A DNA stretch of 64,000 bases from Collinsella sp. TM10-22 (GCF_003466125.1 NZ_QSOC01000001.1:368733-432732); one strand, 5' to 3'; positions 54,308-63,882 are shown, counted from the first letter of the stretch. Translations and numbers: made by a program. Notes: generated by a model not told the origin, from the letters alone.

Positions 54308-54324
54308 ACAGTGTCAGATAATTA

Positions 54325-54363
54325 GTTCACGGCATGCCCAGTTTGAATGGGCATGCCGTGAAC
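54325..54363. terminator. Perfect hairpin between convergent genes
   Basis: GTTCACGGCATGCCCA and its reverse complement form a 16-bp perfect stem with a 7-base loop, between the capsular glycosyltransferase and the flippase genes. There is no strong T-tract on either side. Confidence 0.6.
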
Positions 54364-54380
54364 TTCAGACTCGGAGCAAC

Positions 54381-55613
54381 CTAATTTGATTTATTACTAA
54401 AAAGGGAATAACAAAGTAACAGACACAGGAAGGCCATTGTAAGCAGGTAGGACATTCCAGCACCCAAAACACCTAATGCGGAGACAATCGGAACAGAAAC
54501 TAGCAGGGCAAGTAGACCGGCAGCAACATAAGAGATCAGAATAGCCCTTTGGCACCTCATAGTTACAAGTCCATAATACAAAACAGTGCAGACAACGTTA
54601 AACGCACCAGCAATCAGCAAAACAATCAGGGAATCGAGATACGGACTCAGGTCAACGAGATAAATAGCTGACAATATAGGCAGTCCTATAAAACCAGCAA
54701 CAATTACTATCGGAACTGATACTAATGCTGACCCAATAACACCTTTCTTTATTAATGATATAAAACCATTCCATCCTTGCTCGGCAAAGGTATCAGCGAG
54801 TGTTGATAACATCGGCTGGAATACAAAACCACCAATTAAATTAATGACCATTGAAGGCATTACGAGAATCGAATAAATCGTAAGTGCTTCCATAGAAAGC
54901 GCCCGTTCAACGGCAAACTTTGAAGCATTTGCCAAATAACTCGACAAGAATGCAGAAATGAACAGCGGAAAACAAATGGAAAACAGCTTAAGAATTTGTT
55001 GTTTTGAAAAGCGCAGCTCAACATTGAATACCGATTTTGAGATAGGGATGTTTAACAGCAGCACTGAAACGAACGTGATTGCACTAGTAACTATCGCCGT
55101 TAGCAACAGATTGCCGGTTCCCGCAAACACCACACAGAATACGACTGTGGTAATGCAGACACGAATGCAATACGAACGTGCCCCCAAATCAAGTCTGCCC
55201 AAACGCTGAAGCTGCCCCTGGTATACATCCTCATATGCATCAGCCAGTCGTAATCCAGCAATTAGAAATAAAGCCAAAGTATCACCGGAAAGGCCAGAAG
55301 AGCCCACGCATTGAATTAGTATTGCCACGACCATTGCAAGACAGGTAATTAAGCGGGCTGAATGATATGTTTGAAATGAAAACTGCCCTTTAGTGTCGGT
55401 TACCTGAAATACTCGCGTTTCGAAAGCCCCTAGTGGGCGGTACTGCTGCCCTATCGCGTAGGCAAGCGAAAAGAGACCACCAACATAGGCATTTGATAAG
55501 CGTGTAATTATCGCAAGTAATAAAACCCCCTGAAGTGCGTTAATGATGCTTCCGAGCGTATTCCAAAAAAAACCGCTCAAGATTAAGCTGCGTTCTTCCT
55601 TATTGACCTGCAT
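54381..55613 (-). CDS. Wzx-type polysaccharide flippase
   Basis: 410 residues from the ATG at 55613 (MQVNKEERSLILSGFFWNT). About twelve membrane helices, with the family's N-terminal pattern SGFFWNTLGSIINALQGVLLL and the middle YQGQLQRLGRLDLGARSY segment. It would flip lipid-linked repeat units across the membrane. Its ATG overlaps the licD stop, so it is coupled to the phosphocholine transferase gene; this suggests that the flipped unit is the one modified with phosphocholine. Confidence 0.88.
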   Translation of the reverse strand: MQVNKEERSLILSGFFWNTLGSIINALQGVLLLAIITRLSNAYVGGLFSLAYAIGQQYRPLGAFETRVFQVTDTKGQFSFQTYHSARLITCLAMVVAILIQCVGSSGLSGDTLALFLIAGLRLADAYEDVYQGQLQRLGRLDLGARSYCIRVCITTVVFCVVFAGTGNLLLTAIVTSAITFVSVLLLNIPISKSVFNVELRFSKQQILKLFSICFPLFISAFLSSYLANASKFAVERALSMEALTIYSILVMPSMVINLIGGFVFQPMLSTLADTFAEQGWNGFISLIKKGVIGSALVSVPIVIVAGFIGLPILSAIYLVDLSPYLDSLIVLLIAGAFNVVCTVLYYGLVTMRCQRAILISYVAAGLLALLVSVPIVSALGVLGAGMSYLLTMAFLCLLLCYSLFSNKSN

Positions 55614-56467
55614 TAATATGATCCAAAATCTAACGCTACAGGGTAGTGATTCTTTCTTTGTTCCATAGGAGGCAGCTCCATATACGCACCGTATTGACGC
55701 GTAAGCAAGCCATCCCAATCATGAGGAATCTTGACGGTAAAGTCATCAAAGGGAGATTCCAATAACGGATAGATCTCATCGGAAGTGGCTGACCACTTCA
55801 TAGGATGCCTATCGGAAAAATCTGTGACGAGCTGACAGTCTTCATTTTTTGCCAACATTGCACAGCGCTCCCAATTCTTCTGAATCCATCGTGGTGAAAT
55901 GTGAAATAACTTGAGTCCCTTATGTGCTACACCGCATACAAAATAGATAGCATCCTTCTTAAGTCCATCAAAAGGCAAATATGGTTTTGGAGTTGCCGAA
56001 AGAAACCCTAAACGGCCCCAAAACCAAGTTCCAACCAGCTGATGCATCCTTCGAATTGGATTATTGGAAACTTTATCCAACGGGAAAATATCAATACCTA
56101 TAGAACGAGTCCATTTACAGTGCTCAAAGAAATCAGGCACATTCACTGTGCCCACAAGGGCAAGGTATGAAAACGGCGAAGGGTAGAATTCCTGAGTTCG
56201 CGCGTTATCGATTCTGTACTTATCTCCTAGAATCGAAAGACCTTTAGATAGGAACTTCTCGTAATCATCGCGCGGCATAGCAACATCCACGTCGTCGTCC
56301 CATGGAATAAAGCCCTGATGGCGTACGGCGCCGATGCAAGTACCGCCGTACGCATAATAATCAAGATCGAGTTCGTCACATGCATGGATAAAATCCTTCA
56401 GAACATGCTCGATAGTTCGTTGAAGCCGCTTGAGCTCATTTATATCTTCATATTCCCTAAATGCCAT
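55613..56467 (-). CDS. licD: LicD-family phosphotransferase (phosphocholine transferase)
   Basis: 284 residues from the ATG at 56467 (GGAAAGG upstream). The LicD signature is YYAYGGTCIGAVRHQGFIPWDDDVDVAMPRDDYEKF, with the catalytic acidic cluster DDDVD. LicD proteins transfer phosphocholine from CDP-choline to teichoic acids or glycans. Some relatives transfer other phospho-groups, but the nearby licC-licA fusion and licB-like gene make choline the likely group. It is translationally coupled to the flippase and lies downstream of an NlpC/P60 repeat protein. Confidence 0.9.
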   Translation of the reverse strand: MAFREYEDINELKRLQRTIEHVLKDFIHACDELDLDYYAYGGTCIGAVRHQGFIPWDDDVDVAMPRDDYEKFLSKGLSILGDKYRIDNARTQEFYPSPFSYLALVGTVNVPDFFEHCKWTRSIGIDIFPLDKVSNNPIRRMHQLVGTWFWGRLGFLSATPKPYLPFDGLKKDAIYFVCGVAHKGLKLFHISPRWIQKNWERCAMLAKNEDCQLVTDFSDRHPMKWSATSDEIYPLLESPFDDFTVKIPHDWDGLLTRQYGAYMELPPMEQRKNHYPVALDFGSY

Positions 56468-56510
56468 AAAGCACTTTACCTTTCCTGTTACAAATCTTGC
56501 AACGAAGTAA

Positions 56511-58682
56511 TTACACAAATGGACGGGCTGCGCCGATCACATTACCCCTTGCGCTAATGGGATGAATTCCGACGCCCTGATGAGGCCAGGAGTCAATCAT
56601 CATACCGCCGCCAAGTGCAATTGCGATATGCCCGCGATAATAAATCACATCGCCACGCTGAATTGAGTTCGTACTCACGGGCATAAAGATATTACTTCGA
56701 TACCAATTCATGGAATTGTAGGTTTGGCTTGGATCCCAGCGATGGTTATAAGGGTTGTAAACACCCATATCCATGCCAGTAGCATAAAGGCACTGCAAGA
56801 CAAAACCAGAGCAATCAACAGCTCCACCGGGAGCGGTAGACCAAGGCTCAATATATTGCGTACCGATATACTCATAGGCGCGCTGGATAAAGGCGTTCAC
56901 GCAATCTTCCCGCGTTGCTTCGACAGAAATGCGAGAAGGGGTCACATAGGTAAAGTATCCGGTGCAATAGCTAGGCAGCTGAACAGTCCAAGAGCTGACC
57001 TGAGGATACTGCGGAGGATTTTGCCAGCCAACTTTGTCACACTGGCCATCGCTCCAGAAAATTCGGCGAACGCCATCGATGGTCCTTGCGCCCGTTGCCA
57101 TAGCGCCGCTGCCGTCTAACCAATACCACTTACCCGAATCTTTAAGCCAGCCAACATGCATGCTTCCATTGGACTCAAGGTAATACCATGTTCCATTCAG
57201 GCATTTCCAACCAGTTGCCATTTTTCCGTCGGCGTTTAGGTAATACCATGCACCGCCAGTAAAAACCCATCCGGTCTTCATCACGCCAGAATCGGCATCA
57301 AGCCAATACCAATCGCCGTCAATCTGTAGCCATCCAAGATGAATGGCACCCGTTCCGGGCTCAGCGTAAAATCTAAGATTTGCGACATTAACCCAACCGG
57401 ACGCAACCTGCCAACCATCAGCTCCAGCGATTTTTAGGATAGTGCCGTTTTCGCGAATCACATCCTTGCAAAGATATCCATTATCATCGGCGTATCTTTG
57501 AACGCCGTCATTAACGGTAACCCAGCTTGAAACCACAAGCCTACCGCTCTGGTTTGCAAAACAATCGTTGCCGCCCACCTCAAATAAGCCCGTTTTCATG
57601 AGATGGCTAACAGGGTCCAGGTAATACCAGCTCGCGCCTTCTTTATACCAGCCAGAAATAAGTGCACCAGATTGGGAGGCGAAATACCAGCCGTCCTCGA
57701 CCTGGGCCCAACCAACAGCCATGGCCCCATTAGACCTTAAATAATAAGTTGCATTGCCAAGATCTAAATACCCAACGAACATTTTACCGTCGGAAGCTGG
57801 GTCGAGATAATACCAAGCGCCGTTAACGAGTTTCCAGCCAGTAGCCGCAATACCGTTAGAGCAATAATACCAATCTGATCCATCCTTGTACCATCCATTT
57901 GCAAGGCCATAGTCACCAAAAATGTAGGTACATCCATTGATCTTTTGACGACCCTTGAACATGATGAACGTCTGTGAGTCAAAATAATAGCGAGCCCCAC
58001 CTATCGTCTGCCATGACGAAGCAAGGGCACCCGATGAATAAGCCCAGTACCAATTCCCGTCAACGAGAATCCAGCCGGTTTTCATAGCTCCAGAGGCATC
58101 TAAATAGTATTTCCCGCTCCCGAGGTCGACAAAACCAACCTGCATTACATGGGTGGCAGGATCCAGGTAATACCATGTGCCGTTTTGGTAAAACCAACCA
58201 GCAGCTAAATCGCCTCCAGCATTGGCATAAAAACATTTTCCATCTGAGTTGCGTAGCCAGCAGTTCTGATATAGCGCGCCAAAAGGCGTTGCGGCATTAC
58301 CGTCGTTCGCATAAAACGAAGTAGTTGATCCGCCAGCATCGGTCACATTGAAATAACCTGTCTGCATTGCACCATCATTGGCAGGATCTAGCCAATACCA
58401 ATAGCCCCCGCTTTGCAGCCAGCCAGTTTGGTGTTTACCGTTTTTTCCGTAATACCAAACTCCAGACGACTCGTCTCGTTGCCAGCCATCTTTTATGACG
58501 GAAGAATTATCAGGTTGCAAATCATCGGAAACCACAGAAGAAAAATCCGCTTTTGACTCAATACTCTGAGCCTCAACGGAATCCTGTGCAAACGCGACAT
58601 TCGCACTCAGGGGCAAGCAGCAAGCAGTGATTAATGACGCAGCAGCACAAACAAGCGTGGCCTTCTTTTCGAATCGATACAT
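56511..58682 (-). CDS. Secreted cell-wall-binding repeat protein with NlpC/P60 peptidase domain
   Basis: 723 residues. The signal peptide (about 1-32) ends near ANVAFAQDS. About 24 aromatic repeats of the choline/glucan-binding CW type (GWLQSGGYWYWLDPANDGAM, TGWKLVNGAWYYLDP) fill residues 65-565. The C-terminal NlpC/P60 domain (about 590-723) has the catalytic Cys in GGAVDCSGF (about 624) and the His in YRGHIAIALGGG. It probably cuts peptidoglycan stem peptides while bound to the decorated wall; whether the ligand is phosphocholine is inferred from the adjacent lic genes. It is divergent from licCA. Confidence 0.92.
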   Translation of the reverse strand: MYRFEKKATLVCAAASLITACCLPLSANVAFAQDSVEAQSIESKADFSSVVSDDLQPDNSSVIKDGWQRDESSGVWYYGKNGKHQTGWLQSGGYWYWLDPANDGAMQTGYFNVTDAGGSTTSFYANDGNAATPFGALYQNCWLRNSDGKCFYANAGGDLAAGWFYQNGTWYYLDPATHVMQVGFVDLGSGKYYLDASGAMKTGWILVDGNWYWAYSSGALASSWQTIGGARYYFDSQTFIMFKGRQKINGCTYIFGDYGLANGWYKDGSDWYYCSNGIAATGWKLVNGAWYYLDPASDGKMFVGYLDLGNATYYLRSNGAMAVGWAQVEDGWYFASQSGALISGWYKEGASWYYLDPVSHLMKTGLFEVGGNDCFANQSGRLVVSSWVTVNDGVQRYADDNGYLCKDVIRENGTILKIAGADGWQVASGWVNVANLRFYAEPGTGAIHLGWLQIDGDWYWLDADSGVMKTGWVFTGGAWYYLNADGKMATGWKCLNGTWYYLESNGSMHVGWLKDSGKWYWLDGSGAMATGARTIDGVRRIFWSDGQCDKVGWQNPPQYPQVSSWTVQLPSYCTGYFTYVTPSRISVEATREDCVNAFIQRAYEYIGTQYIEPWSTAPGGAVDCSGFVLQCLYATGMDMGVYNPYNHRWDPSQTYNSMNWYRSNIFMPVSTNSIQRGDVIYYRGHIAIALGGGMMIDSWPHQGVGIHPISARGNVIGAARPFV

Positions 58683-58692
58683 AAGCGACCCT

Positions 58693-58702
58693 CCCAGATA
58701 TC
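58693..58702 (-). promoter_or_regulatory. Shared 5' leader motif of the repeat-protein genes
   Basis: GATATCTGGG lies about 10 bases upstream of the start of the NlpC/P60 repeat protein, extending into its GGGAGG ribosome site. The same ten bases lie 8 bases upstream of the C39 repeat protein (63800-63791). Both genes also have TGTGGA(T/C)TA about 25-45 bases further upstream. The motif may be a common control element or simply shared ancestry. Confidence 0.4.
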
Positions 58703-58780
58703 TCGTTTATCTATTTTAATCCACATTCCAAAATTGATTTTCGTTACTGTCTGTTCAGTCTGTGTAGATAAATATATTAA

Positions 58781-58799
58781 ATTGAACATATCGTTCAAT
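58781..58799. promoter_or_regulatory. Inverted repeat (putative operator) in the licCA promoter
   Basis: ATTGAAC - ATATC - GTTCAAT is a perfect 7-bp inverted repeat that covers the -35 box and part of the spacer of the licCA promoter. A protein bound here would be expected to block RNA polymerase. The gene downstream begins with a helix-turn-helix domain, which makes autoregulation an attractive inference. Confidence 0.55.
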
Positions 58800-58810
58800 C
58801 ATTCTATTCT
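58782..58810 (+). promoter_or_regulatory. Promoter of the licCA-licB operon
   Basis: TTGAAC (58782-58787) and TATTCT (58805-58810) are exactly 17 bases apart, about 40 bases upstream of the GTG start at 58848. Confidence 0.65.
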
Positions 58811-58847
58811 CTTCCTAAGTAATGAACATCTTAATTGGAGGCCTGTA

Positions 58848-60620
58848 GTGGAACTGACCAAGCGTAACTTTACAGTTCTGTACGAATACCTAAAGAACCC
58901 ATATGCCAGCCAGCGAGAAGTTGCCGAGCGGACTGGCCTTTCACTTGGATCAGTAAACGCAGCAAATAAAGAGCTCACGAATGAGGGCCTTCTCGAATCG
59001 GACAGCCTAACCGACAGCGGTTACGAAGCGCTTCATCCCTATAAGGTTGAAAACGCAGTGATATTGGCTGCAGGGCTTTCGAGCCGCTTTGCTCCCATTT
59101 CGTATGAAAAGCCCAAAGGCCTTTTAAAAGTACGTGGTGAGATTCTCATTGAGCGTCAGATTAGGCAGCTGCAAGACGCGGGTATCAGCAATATCACCGT
59201 CGTTGTCGGCTATAAAAAAGAGTATTTCTTCTATCTTGAAAGCAAGTTCGGCGTTTCTATTGTCGTCAACAACGAATACGCATCCAAAAATAACCACGCA
59301 TCGCTTATGTGCGTAAAAGAGCGGCTTGGCAACACCTACATTTGCTCAAGCGATGATTACCTTCTAAACAATCCGTTTGAAGCATATGTTTGGAAAGCAT
59401 TTTATTCTGCTCAATATGCTGAAGGCGCCACCAAAGAATGGTGCATTCAAACGGGAGCAATGGATAGAATCACCAATGTTACGATTGGCGGTTCCGATGC
59501 ATGGTATATGCTCGGACATGTTTACTTTGATAAAGCGTTCTCGCTTGCGTTTAAGCAGATTCTTGAAACGGAATATAACAAGCCCGAAACAACGGACAAG
59601 CTTTGGGAAGATCTGTATATCGAGCACATCAAGGAGCTCGATATGGCGATCAAGAAGTATCCTGAGGGCGAGATCAACGAATTCGATTCTCTTGATGAGC
59701 TGCGTGCCTTTGATCCGCATTTTATCGAAAACGTTGACTCCGATATTTTCGATAACATCGAGCAAGTGCTCGGCTGTTCCAAATCAGAGATTCACGACGT
59801 TTATCCCCTTAAACAAGGCCTTACGAACCTGTCGTGCCACTTTAGAACCAATGATGGAGAGTACGTTTACCGCCATCCGGGAGTCGGAACCGAACTGCTT
59901 ATTAACAGAAATGGAGAAGTAGCCGCACTTAAAAAGGCCAAGGAACTCGGCCTTGACGATACGTTTATTCATGAGGACCCAAAGCGCGGTTGGAAAATTT
60001 CGAAGTTTGTACCCAACGCAAAGCAGCCTGATCCACATGATGCTGCCCAAATGAATCGAATGATGCAGATGTGTCGTTCGCTTCACGAGAGCGGTGCAAA
60101 TGTCGAAACCGAATTTGACTTCTACCTCGAAGCGAAGCGCTACGAATCACTTCTTCTGGAAAAAGGCCCCATCGACATTCCAGGCTACAGGGAAATGGCC
60201 GCCGAAATCGATGAATTGGAGCACTTTGTTCAGGCCGACAATGCACCAAAATGCCTTTGTCACAATGACTTCTTCTACCTCAATTTTCTTATCGATGAAA
60301 ACGACAAGTACTATCTCATTGACTGGGAATATGCTGGCATGAGCGATTACGCGAACGATTTTGGAACGTGCAGTGTCTGCTGCGAGCTTTCCGAAGATGA
60401 AGTCGACCGCGCGCTTGATGCATATTTTGGGCGCAAGGCAACTAACAACGAAGTTGCGCATAACTATGCGCACATTGCCCTTGCAGGATGGTGCTGGTAC
60501 CTCTGGTCTCTTCTGAAAGAAGCCGAAGGCGATTTCGTGGGTGAATGGCTCTATATCTACTTTAATTACGGTGCCAAATACCTCAAAAAAGCACTGGAGA
60601 TCTATCGGAAAGGTGAGTAA
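58848..60620 (+). CDS. licCA: Fused winged-HTH / phosphocholine cytidylyltransferase (LicC) / choline kinase (LicA)
   Basis: 590 residues. The start is GTG with GGAGG six bases upstream; the upstream open frame is not family-like. A winged-helix domain (about 3-60, YASQREVAERTGLSLGSVNA) is followed by a nucleotidyltransferase (about 66-295; ILAAGLSSRFAPISYEKPKGLL). A choline/aminoglycoside-type kinase (about 305-590) has the catalytic loop CHNDFFYLN (near 470) and the Mg site LIDWEYAG (near 490). One chain would phosphorylate choline and convert phosphocholine to CDP-choline, the LicD donor. The HTH suggests it also controls transcription. licB follows two bases after. Confidence 0.92.
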   Translation: MELTKRNFTVLYEYLKNPYASQREVAERTGLSLGSVNAANKELTNEGLLESDSLTDSGYEALHPYKVENAVILAAGLSSRFAPISYEKPKGLLKVRGEILIERQIRQLQDAGISNITVVVGYKKEYFFYLESKFGVSIVVNNEYASKNNHASLMCVKERLGNTYICSSDDYLLNNPFEAYVWKAFYSAQYAEGATKEWCIQTGAMDRITNVTIGGSDAWYMLGHVYFDKAFSLAFKQILETEYNKPETTDKLWEDLYIEHIKELDMAIKKYPEGEINEFDSLDELRAFDPHFIENVDSDIFDNIEQVLGCSKSEIHDVYPLKQGLTNLSCHFRTNDGEYVYRHPGVGTELLINRNGEVAALKKAKELGLDDTFIHEDPKRGWKISKFVPNAKQPDPHDAAQMNRMMQMCRSLHESGANVETEFDFYLEAKRYESLLLEKGPIDIPGYREMAAEIDELEHFVQADNAPKCLCHNDFFYLNFLIDENDKYYLIDWEYAGMSDYANDFGTCSVCCELSEDEVDRALDAYFGRKATNNEVAHNYAHIALAGWCWYLWSLLKEAEGDFVGEWLYIYFNYGAKYLKKALEIYRKGE

Positions 60621-60622
60621 CG

Positions 60623-61564
60623 ATGCAATTCGGCTTTTTTAGCGGCCTTCTTTGGGGCCTTGATACAGTAATTCTTGGAATCGGCTTGGCACTCGCGCCC
60701 TATATTGGATCGGCGGAAGCGCTTGCATGCGCCTCCATTGCGGGATCTTTTCTCCATGATGCCTTCTGTGCAATCTGGCTCTTTGGATACATGGGAGTTC
60801 GAGGCAGATTAAAAGACACGCTCGCTGCACTTAAAACTCGTTCTGGCAAGGTCGTCATCGCCGGCGCGCTGCTCGGTGGACCCATCGGAATGACCGGATA
60901 CGTATTGGCGATTAATAATATCGGAGCAGCCTACACGGCAATTATCTCCGCCTTCTATCCCGCAGTCGGAGCATTCCTTTCATTCGTGCTGCTGAAGGAG
61001 AAAATGGGCAAAGGTCAGATTCTTTCCCTTCTTGTTGCCCTTTGCGGCGTAATGACGATGGGCTATCTATCGGCCGGATCGAGCGAGATTGCAAATGCCC
61101 CTCTCGGCTTACTCGGCGCGGTGCTTGCCGTTATTGGATGGGGATCCGAAGCGGTGCTGTGCGCATGGGGAATGAAAGATGATGCCGTTGATGACGAAAC
61201 GGCTTTGCAAATCCGCGAAACTACAAGTGCGCTTGTTTATGGAGTGCTTGTACTTCCCCTCTTCGGAGCATGGCATTTCACGCTGGGCGCAATCCCGAGC
61301 ATGCCCACATTAATTATTGCACTCGCCGGGCTCGCAGGAACTGCATCCTATCTGTTCTATTACAAGGGCATTGCGGCAATCGGAGCAGCGCGTGCGATGG
61401 CTCTGAATATCTCCTATTCGGCATGGTCGGTGGTCTTTGGCCTGATCTTGCTTGGAACAATTCCCGACGTGGCATCCGTAATCTGCTGCGTTGTAATTGT
61501 GTGCGGAACAGTTTTGGCAGCTAGTAACTGGAACGAACTATTTGGACGTAATAGGACAGCGTAG
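60623..61564 (+). CDS. licB: LicB-like choline importer (EamA/DMT superfamily)
   Basis: 313 residues, ten membrane helices in two EamA repeats (FFSGLLWGLDTVILGIGLAL near the start, AYTAIISAFYPAVGAFLSF, then LLGAVLAVIGWGSEAVLCAWG). LicB in Haemophilus and pneumococcus imports choline for lipopolysaccharide/teichoic acid decoration. Assignment to choline rests on its position two bases after the licCA stop, since DMT transporters are diverse in substrate. Confidence 0.85.
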   Translation: MQFGFFSGLLWGLDTVILGIGLALAPYIGSAEALACASIAGSFLHDAFCAIWLFGYMGVRGRLKDTLAALKTRSGKVVIAGALLGGPIGMTGYVLAINNIGAAYTAIISAFYPAVGAFLSFVLLKEKMGKGQILSLLVALCGVMTMGYLSAGSSEIANAPLGLLGAVLAVIGWGSEAVLCAWGMKDDAVDDETALQIRETTSALVYGVLVLPLFGAWHFTLGAIPSMPTLIIALAGLAGTASYLFYYKGIAAIGAARAMALNISYSAWSVVFGLILLGTIPDVASVICCVVIVCGTVLAASNWNELFGRNRTA

Positions 61565-61582
61565 CTTGATTAAAAATGTAGT

Positions 61583-61618
61583 AAAAAGGGGAGAGCTCGT
61601 CGAGCTCTCCCCTTTTTT
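61583..61618. terminator. Bidirectional terminator after licB
   Basis: AAAAAGGGGAGAGCTCG and CGAGCTCTCCCCTTTTT form a long perfect palindrome with T-tracts on both strands, 20 bases past the licB stop and just before the convergent C39 repeat protein gene. Confidence 0.88.
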
Positions 61619-61628
61619 AACATCATGG

Positions 61629-63782
61629 CTATTCAATTACCACGGCCTGGCTATCCATCTGTTGCCACGTACCGAAGAACACCTGGGCATTTCGCGTAAC
61701 ATTGCCGTTAATCGAATCCGAAAGATAGACAATTCCCTGCTCGTCATCATAGCCTTTAAGGACTACGGCATGATTACCGCCCCACAGGCCATAGGAATGC
61801 CCGTTATACCAGCGCGCAGCATAACGGCCTCCTGGCCAACTTCCCCACTCGGTATTCCACATCTCAACAGGTTGACCACAGGCCAGTCTGTTCTTAATGG
61901 AAGAAATTGACGAGAAAGAGACGTCTTTTGCCTGCTTGCCACTTCCAGCAGCACGCAGAAAGTTATTACCAGCAATAGTAATCGCAGGGGCGACGCATCC
62001 CATGAGACCCCCGCTACTACGCCTTGGGTTGCCATCAAAGGCGGTAACAAAGTTGCCGTTGCTTCCCTTGGGCAAGTAATAATCCGCAACAATCGTCTTA
62101 CCTAAACCGAAACCATAGTAGTTAAGCAAGTTTGTAAGGGCAACCGACTCACAGCCAGTAGGAAGTTCCGGGTACTGCGAATAGCACGGGACATCGACCC
62201 AAGCGCCAACCATTGCGCCGGATGGACTGAACTTGTAGTCAGTAGAGCCGATCCAATACCAACCGTTGCTCAACATTACTCCCCCACGTGCGGCATCAAG
62301 GTAATACCATGTGCCCCCAAGGGAAAGCCATCCCGTTTTCATTGTGCCAGAAGAGGAATCTAGCCAGAACCAGTTACCGCCATCGTTAAGCCAGCCGGTC
62401 GCCATTCGACCATCCGAGTTAAAGTAGTACCAAGACCCAGCTATTTGCTGCCATCCAGTCAGAATTACCCCATTAGCAGAACAATAATATCGAGAACCCT
62501 GACTCTCAATCCAGCCCGTTCTAACATTCCCGCCATCGTCAATCAGCTGAATTCCTGAATCGGTCATGATGCCTTTAAGGTCAATTGCACCGCTGGATGA
62601 AGAATGATACATCCAGGACCCATCACCGTTTGACCAGCAATTAGCCATCATCTTGCCGGAACTATTAAATATGTATTCACATGATCCAATAGTTTGGACA
62701 CCCGTAGCCATGACGTACGTCGAGGGATCGAGCCAGTACCACGTACCGTTTAGGTTGAGCCAGCCGGAGGCGAGGGCGCCGGAGCCAGTCGCGTAGTACC
62801 AGGTTCCGCCATCGAGCACCCAGCCGGTCGCCATGGCGCCGGAGGCGTTGAACCAGTACGCTGCGCCGTTACACACATGGAGGCCCGTCGCCATGGCGCC
62901 GCCCGCCTCGGGATCGAGCCAATACCAGGAACCGCCGGTGCGAATCCAGCCGGTCGAGGCGATACCGTCAGCGAACCAGTACCAAGAGCCGTCGACGAGG
63001 CCCCAGCCGTTAAGGGGGCCGCAGCTGCCGAAGTAGCGGCGGACGCCCTGCGCGTCCGTCTGGTAGCCCGTCAGCATGGCCCCGGTCTCAATGTCGAAGC
63101 AATAGGGCACGCCACCAACAGAAATAGGACCGCGTGCGAGCACGCCGCCCTCCCCGGCGTAGTACCAGCTGCCGCCGTCGCGGACCCAGCCGAGCGCCAT
63201 GGCGCCGCCGTTTGATGGGTCGAGCCAGAAGGCGTTGTCGCCCAGCCTGAGCATGCCAGTGGCCATGGCGTGGGTCTCCGGGTCGAGCCAGAACCAGTTC
63301 GAGCCGAGGTGGAGCCAGCCCGACGCGAGCGCGCCGCCCTCCCCGGCGTAGTACCAGCTGCCGCCGTCGCGGACCCAGCCGAGCGCCATGGCGCCGCCGT
63401 TTGATGGGTCGAGCCAGAAGGCGTTGTCGCCCAGCCTGAGCATGCCAGTGGCCATTACACGGGTCTCCGGGTCGAACCAGAACCAGGCACCGTTAGTGTC
63501 AAGCCAGCCAGAATGCAGCGATACCGGATTGATAGAATCCGCATAGAACCAACTACCATTAACTATATTCCAGCCCACCTTCCACTCAATAGACCCTTGG
63601 GCGAGTTCTTCACCGATTGAATCGGAAGAATTAAAGGCCGAAGACGAAGATTGCTGCTCAGTAACATCAGGAATAGAGGGACTTACGACGCCCTCGCTCG
63701 TGGCATCAGCTGCACCGGGGCCAACAAACAACAGAGCAGATAGAATGAGTAGGATTAATATAGCCCGCTTATTTTTTGACAT
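61629..63782 (-). CDS. Secreted cell-wall-binding repeat protein with C39-like cysteine peptidase domain
   Basis: 717 residues. A signal peptide (about 1-27, ILLILSALLFVGPGAADA) is followed by about 22 CW-type aromatic repeats (residues 55-530). The C-terminal Peptidase_C39_2-like domain (about 535-717) has a candidate catalytic Cys in PELPTGCESVALTN (about 544) and His in GGNHAVVLKGYD (about 670). Within the repeats, bases 63143-63266 and 63332-63455 are identical, a 63-residue unit repeated. The central part of the gene (roughly 62740-63480) is much GC-richer than its ends, as if assembled from different sources. It is convergent with licB. Confidence 0.9.
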   Translation of the reverse strand: MSKNKRAILILLILSALLFVGPGAADATSEGVVSPSIPDVTEQQSSSSAFNSSDSIGEELAQGSIEWKVGWNIVNGSWFYADSINPVSLHSGWLDTNGAWFWFDPETRVMATGMLRLGDNAFWLDPSNGGAMALGWVRDGGSWYYAGEGGALASGWLHLGSNWFWLDPETHAMATGMLRLGDNAFWLDPSNGGAMALGWVRDGGSWYYAGEGGVLARGPISVGGVPYCFDIETGAMLTGYQTDAQGVRRYFGSCGPLNGWGLVDGSWYWFADGIASTGWIRTGGSWYWLDPEAGGAMATGLHVCNGAAYWFNASGAMATGWVLDGGTWYYATGSGALASGWLNLNGTWYWLDPSTYVMATGVQTIGSCEYIFNSSGKMMANCWSNGDGSWMYHSSSSGAIDLKGIMTDSGIQLIDDGGNVRTGWIESQGSRYYCSANGVILTGWQQIAGSWYYFNSDGRMATGWLNDGGNWFWLDSSSGTMKTGWLSLGGTWYYLDAARGGVMLSNGWYWIGSTDYKFSPSGAMVGAWVDVPCYSQYPELPTGCESVALTNLLNYYGFGLGKTIVADYYLPKGSNGNFVTAFDGNPRRSSGGLMGCVAPAITIAGNNFLRAAGSGKQAKDVSFSSISSIKNRLACGQPVEMWNTEWGSWPGGRYAARWYNGHSYGLWGGNHAVVLKGYDDEQGIVYLSDSINGNVTRNAQVFFGTWQQMDSQAVVIE
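63143..63455. repeat. Direct duplication inside the C39 repeat-protein gene
   Basis: A 124-base block at 63143-63266 recurs without difference at 63332-63455, offset by 189 bases (63 codons, three CW units). Flanking bases are similar but not identical. Protein repeats of this class normally diverge at the DNA level, so this copy is recent or kept alike by gene conversion. Confidence 0.9.
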
Positions 63783-63882
63783 GCACAGCCCCCAGATATC
63801 GCTAATTCATACTTCACCATAGTCCACAATTGGATAGGTCAACGCAATATGTAATTAGAAAAAAGCAATTAAAGAAGCACTA

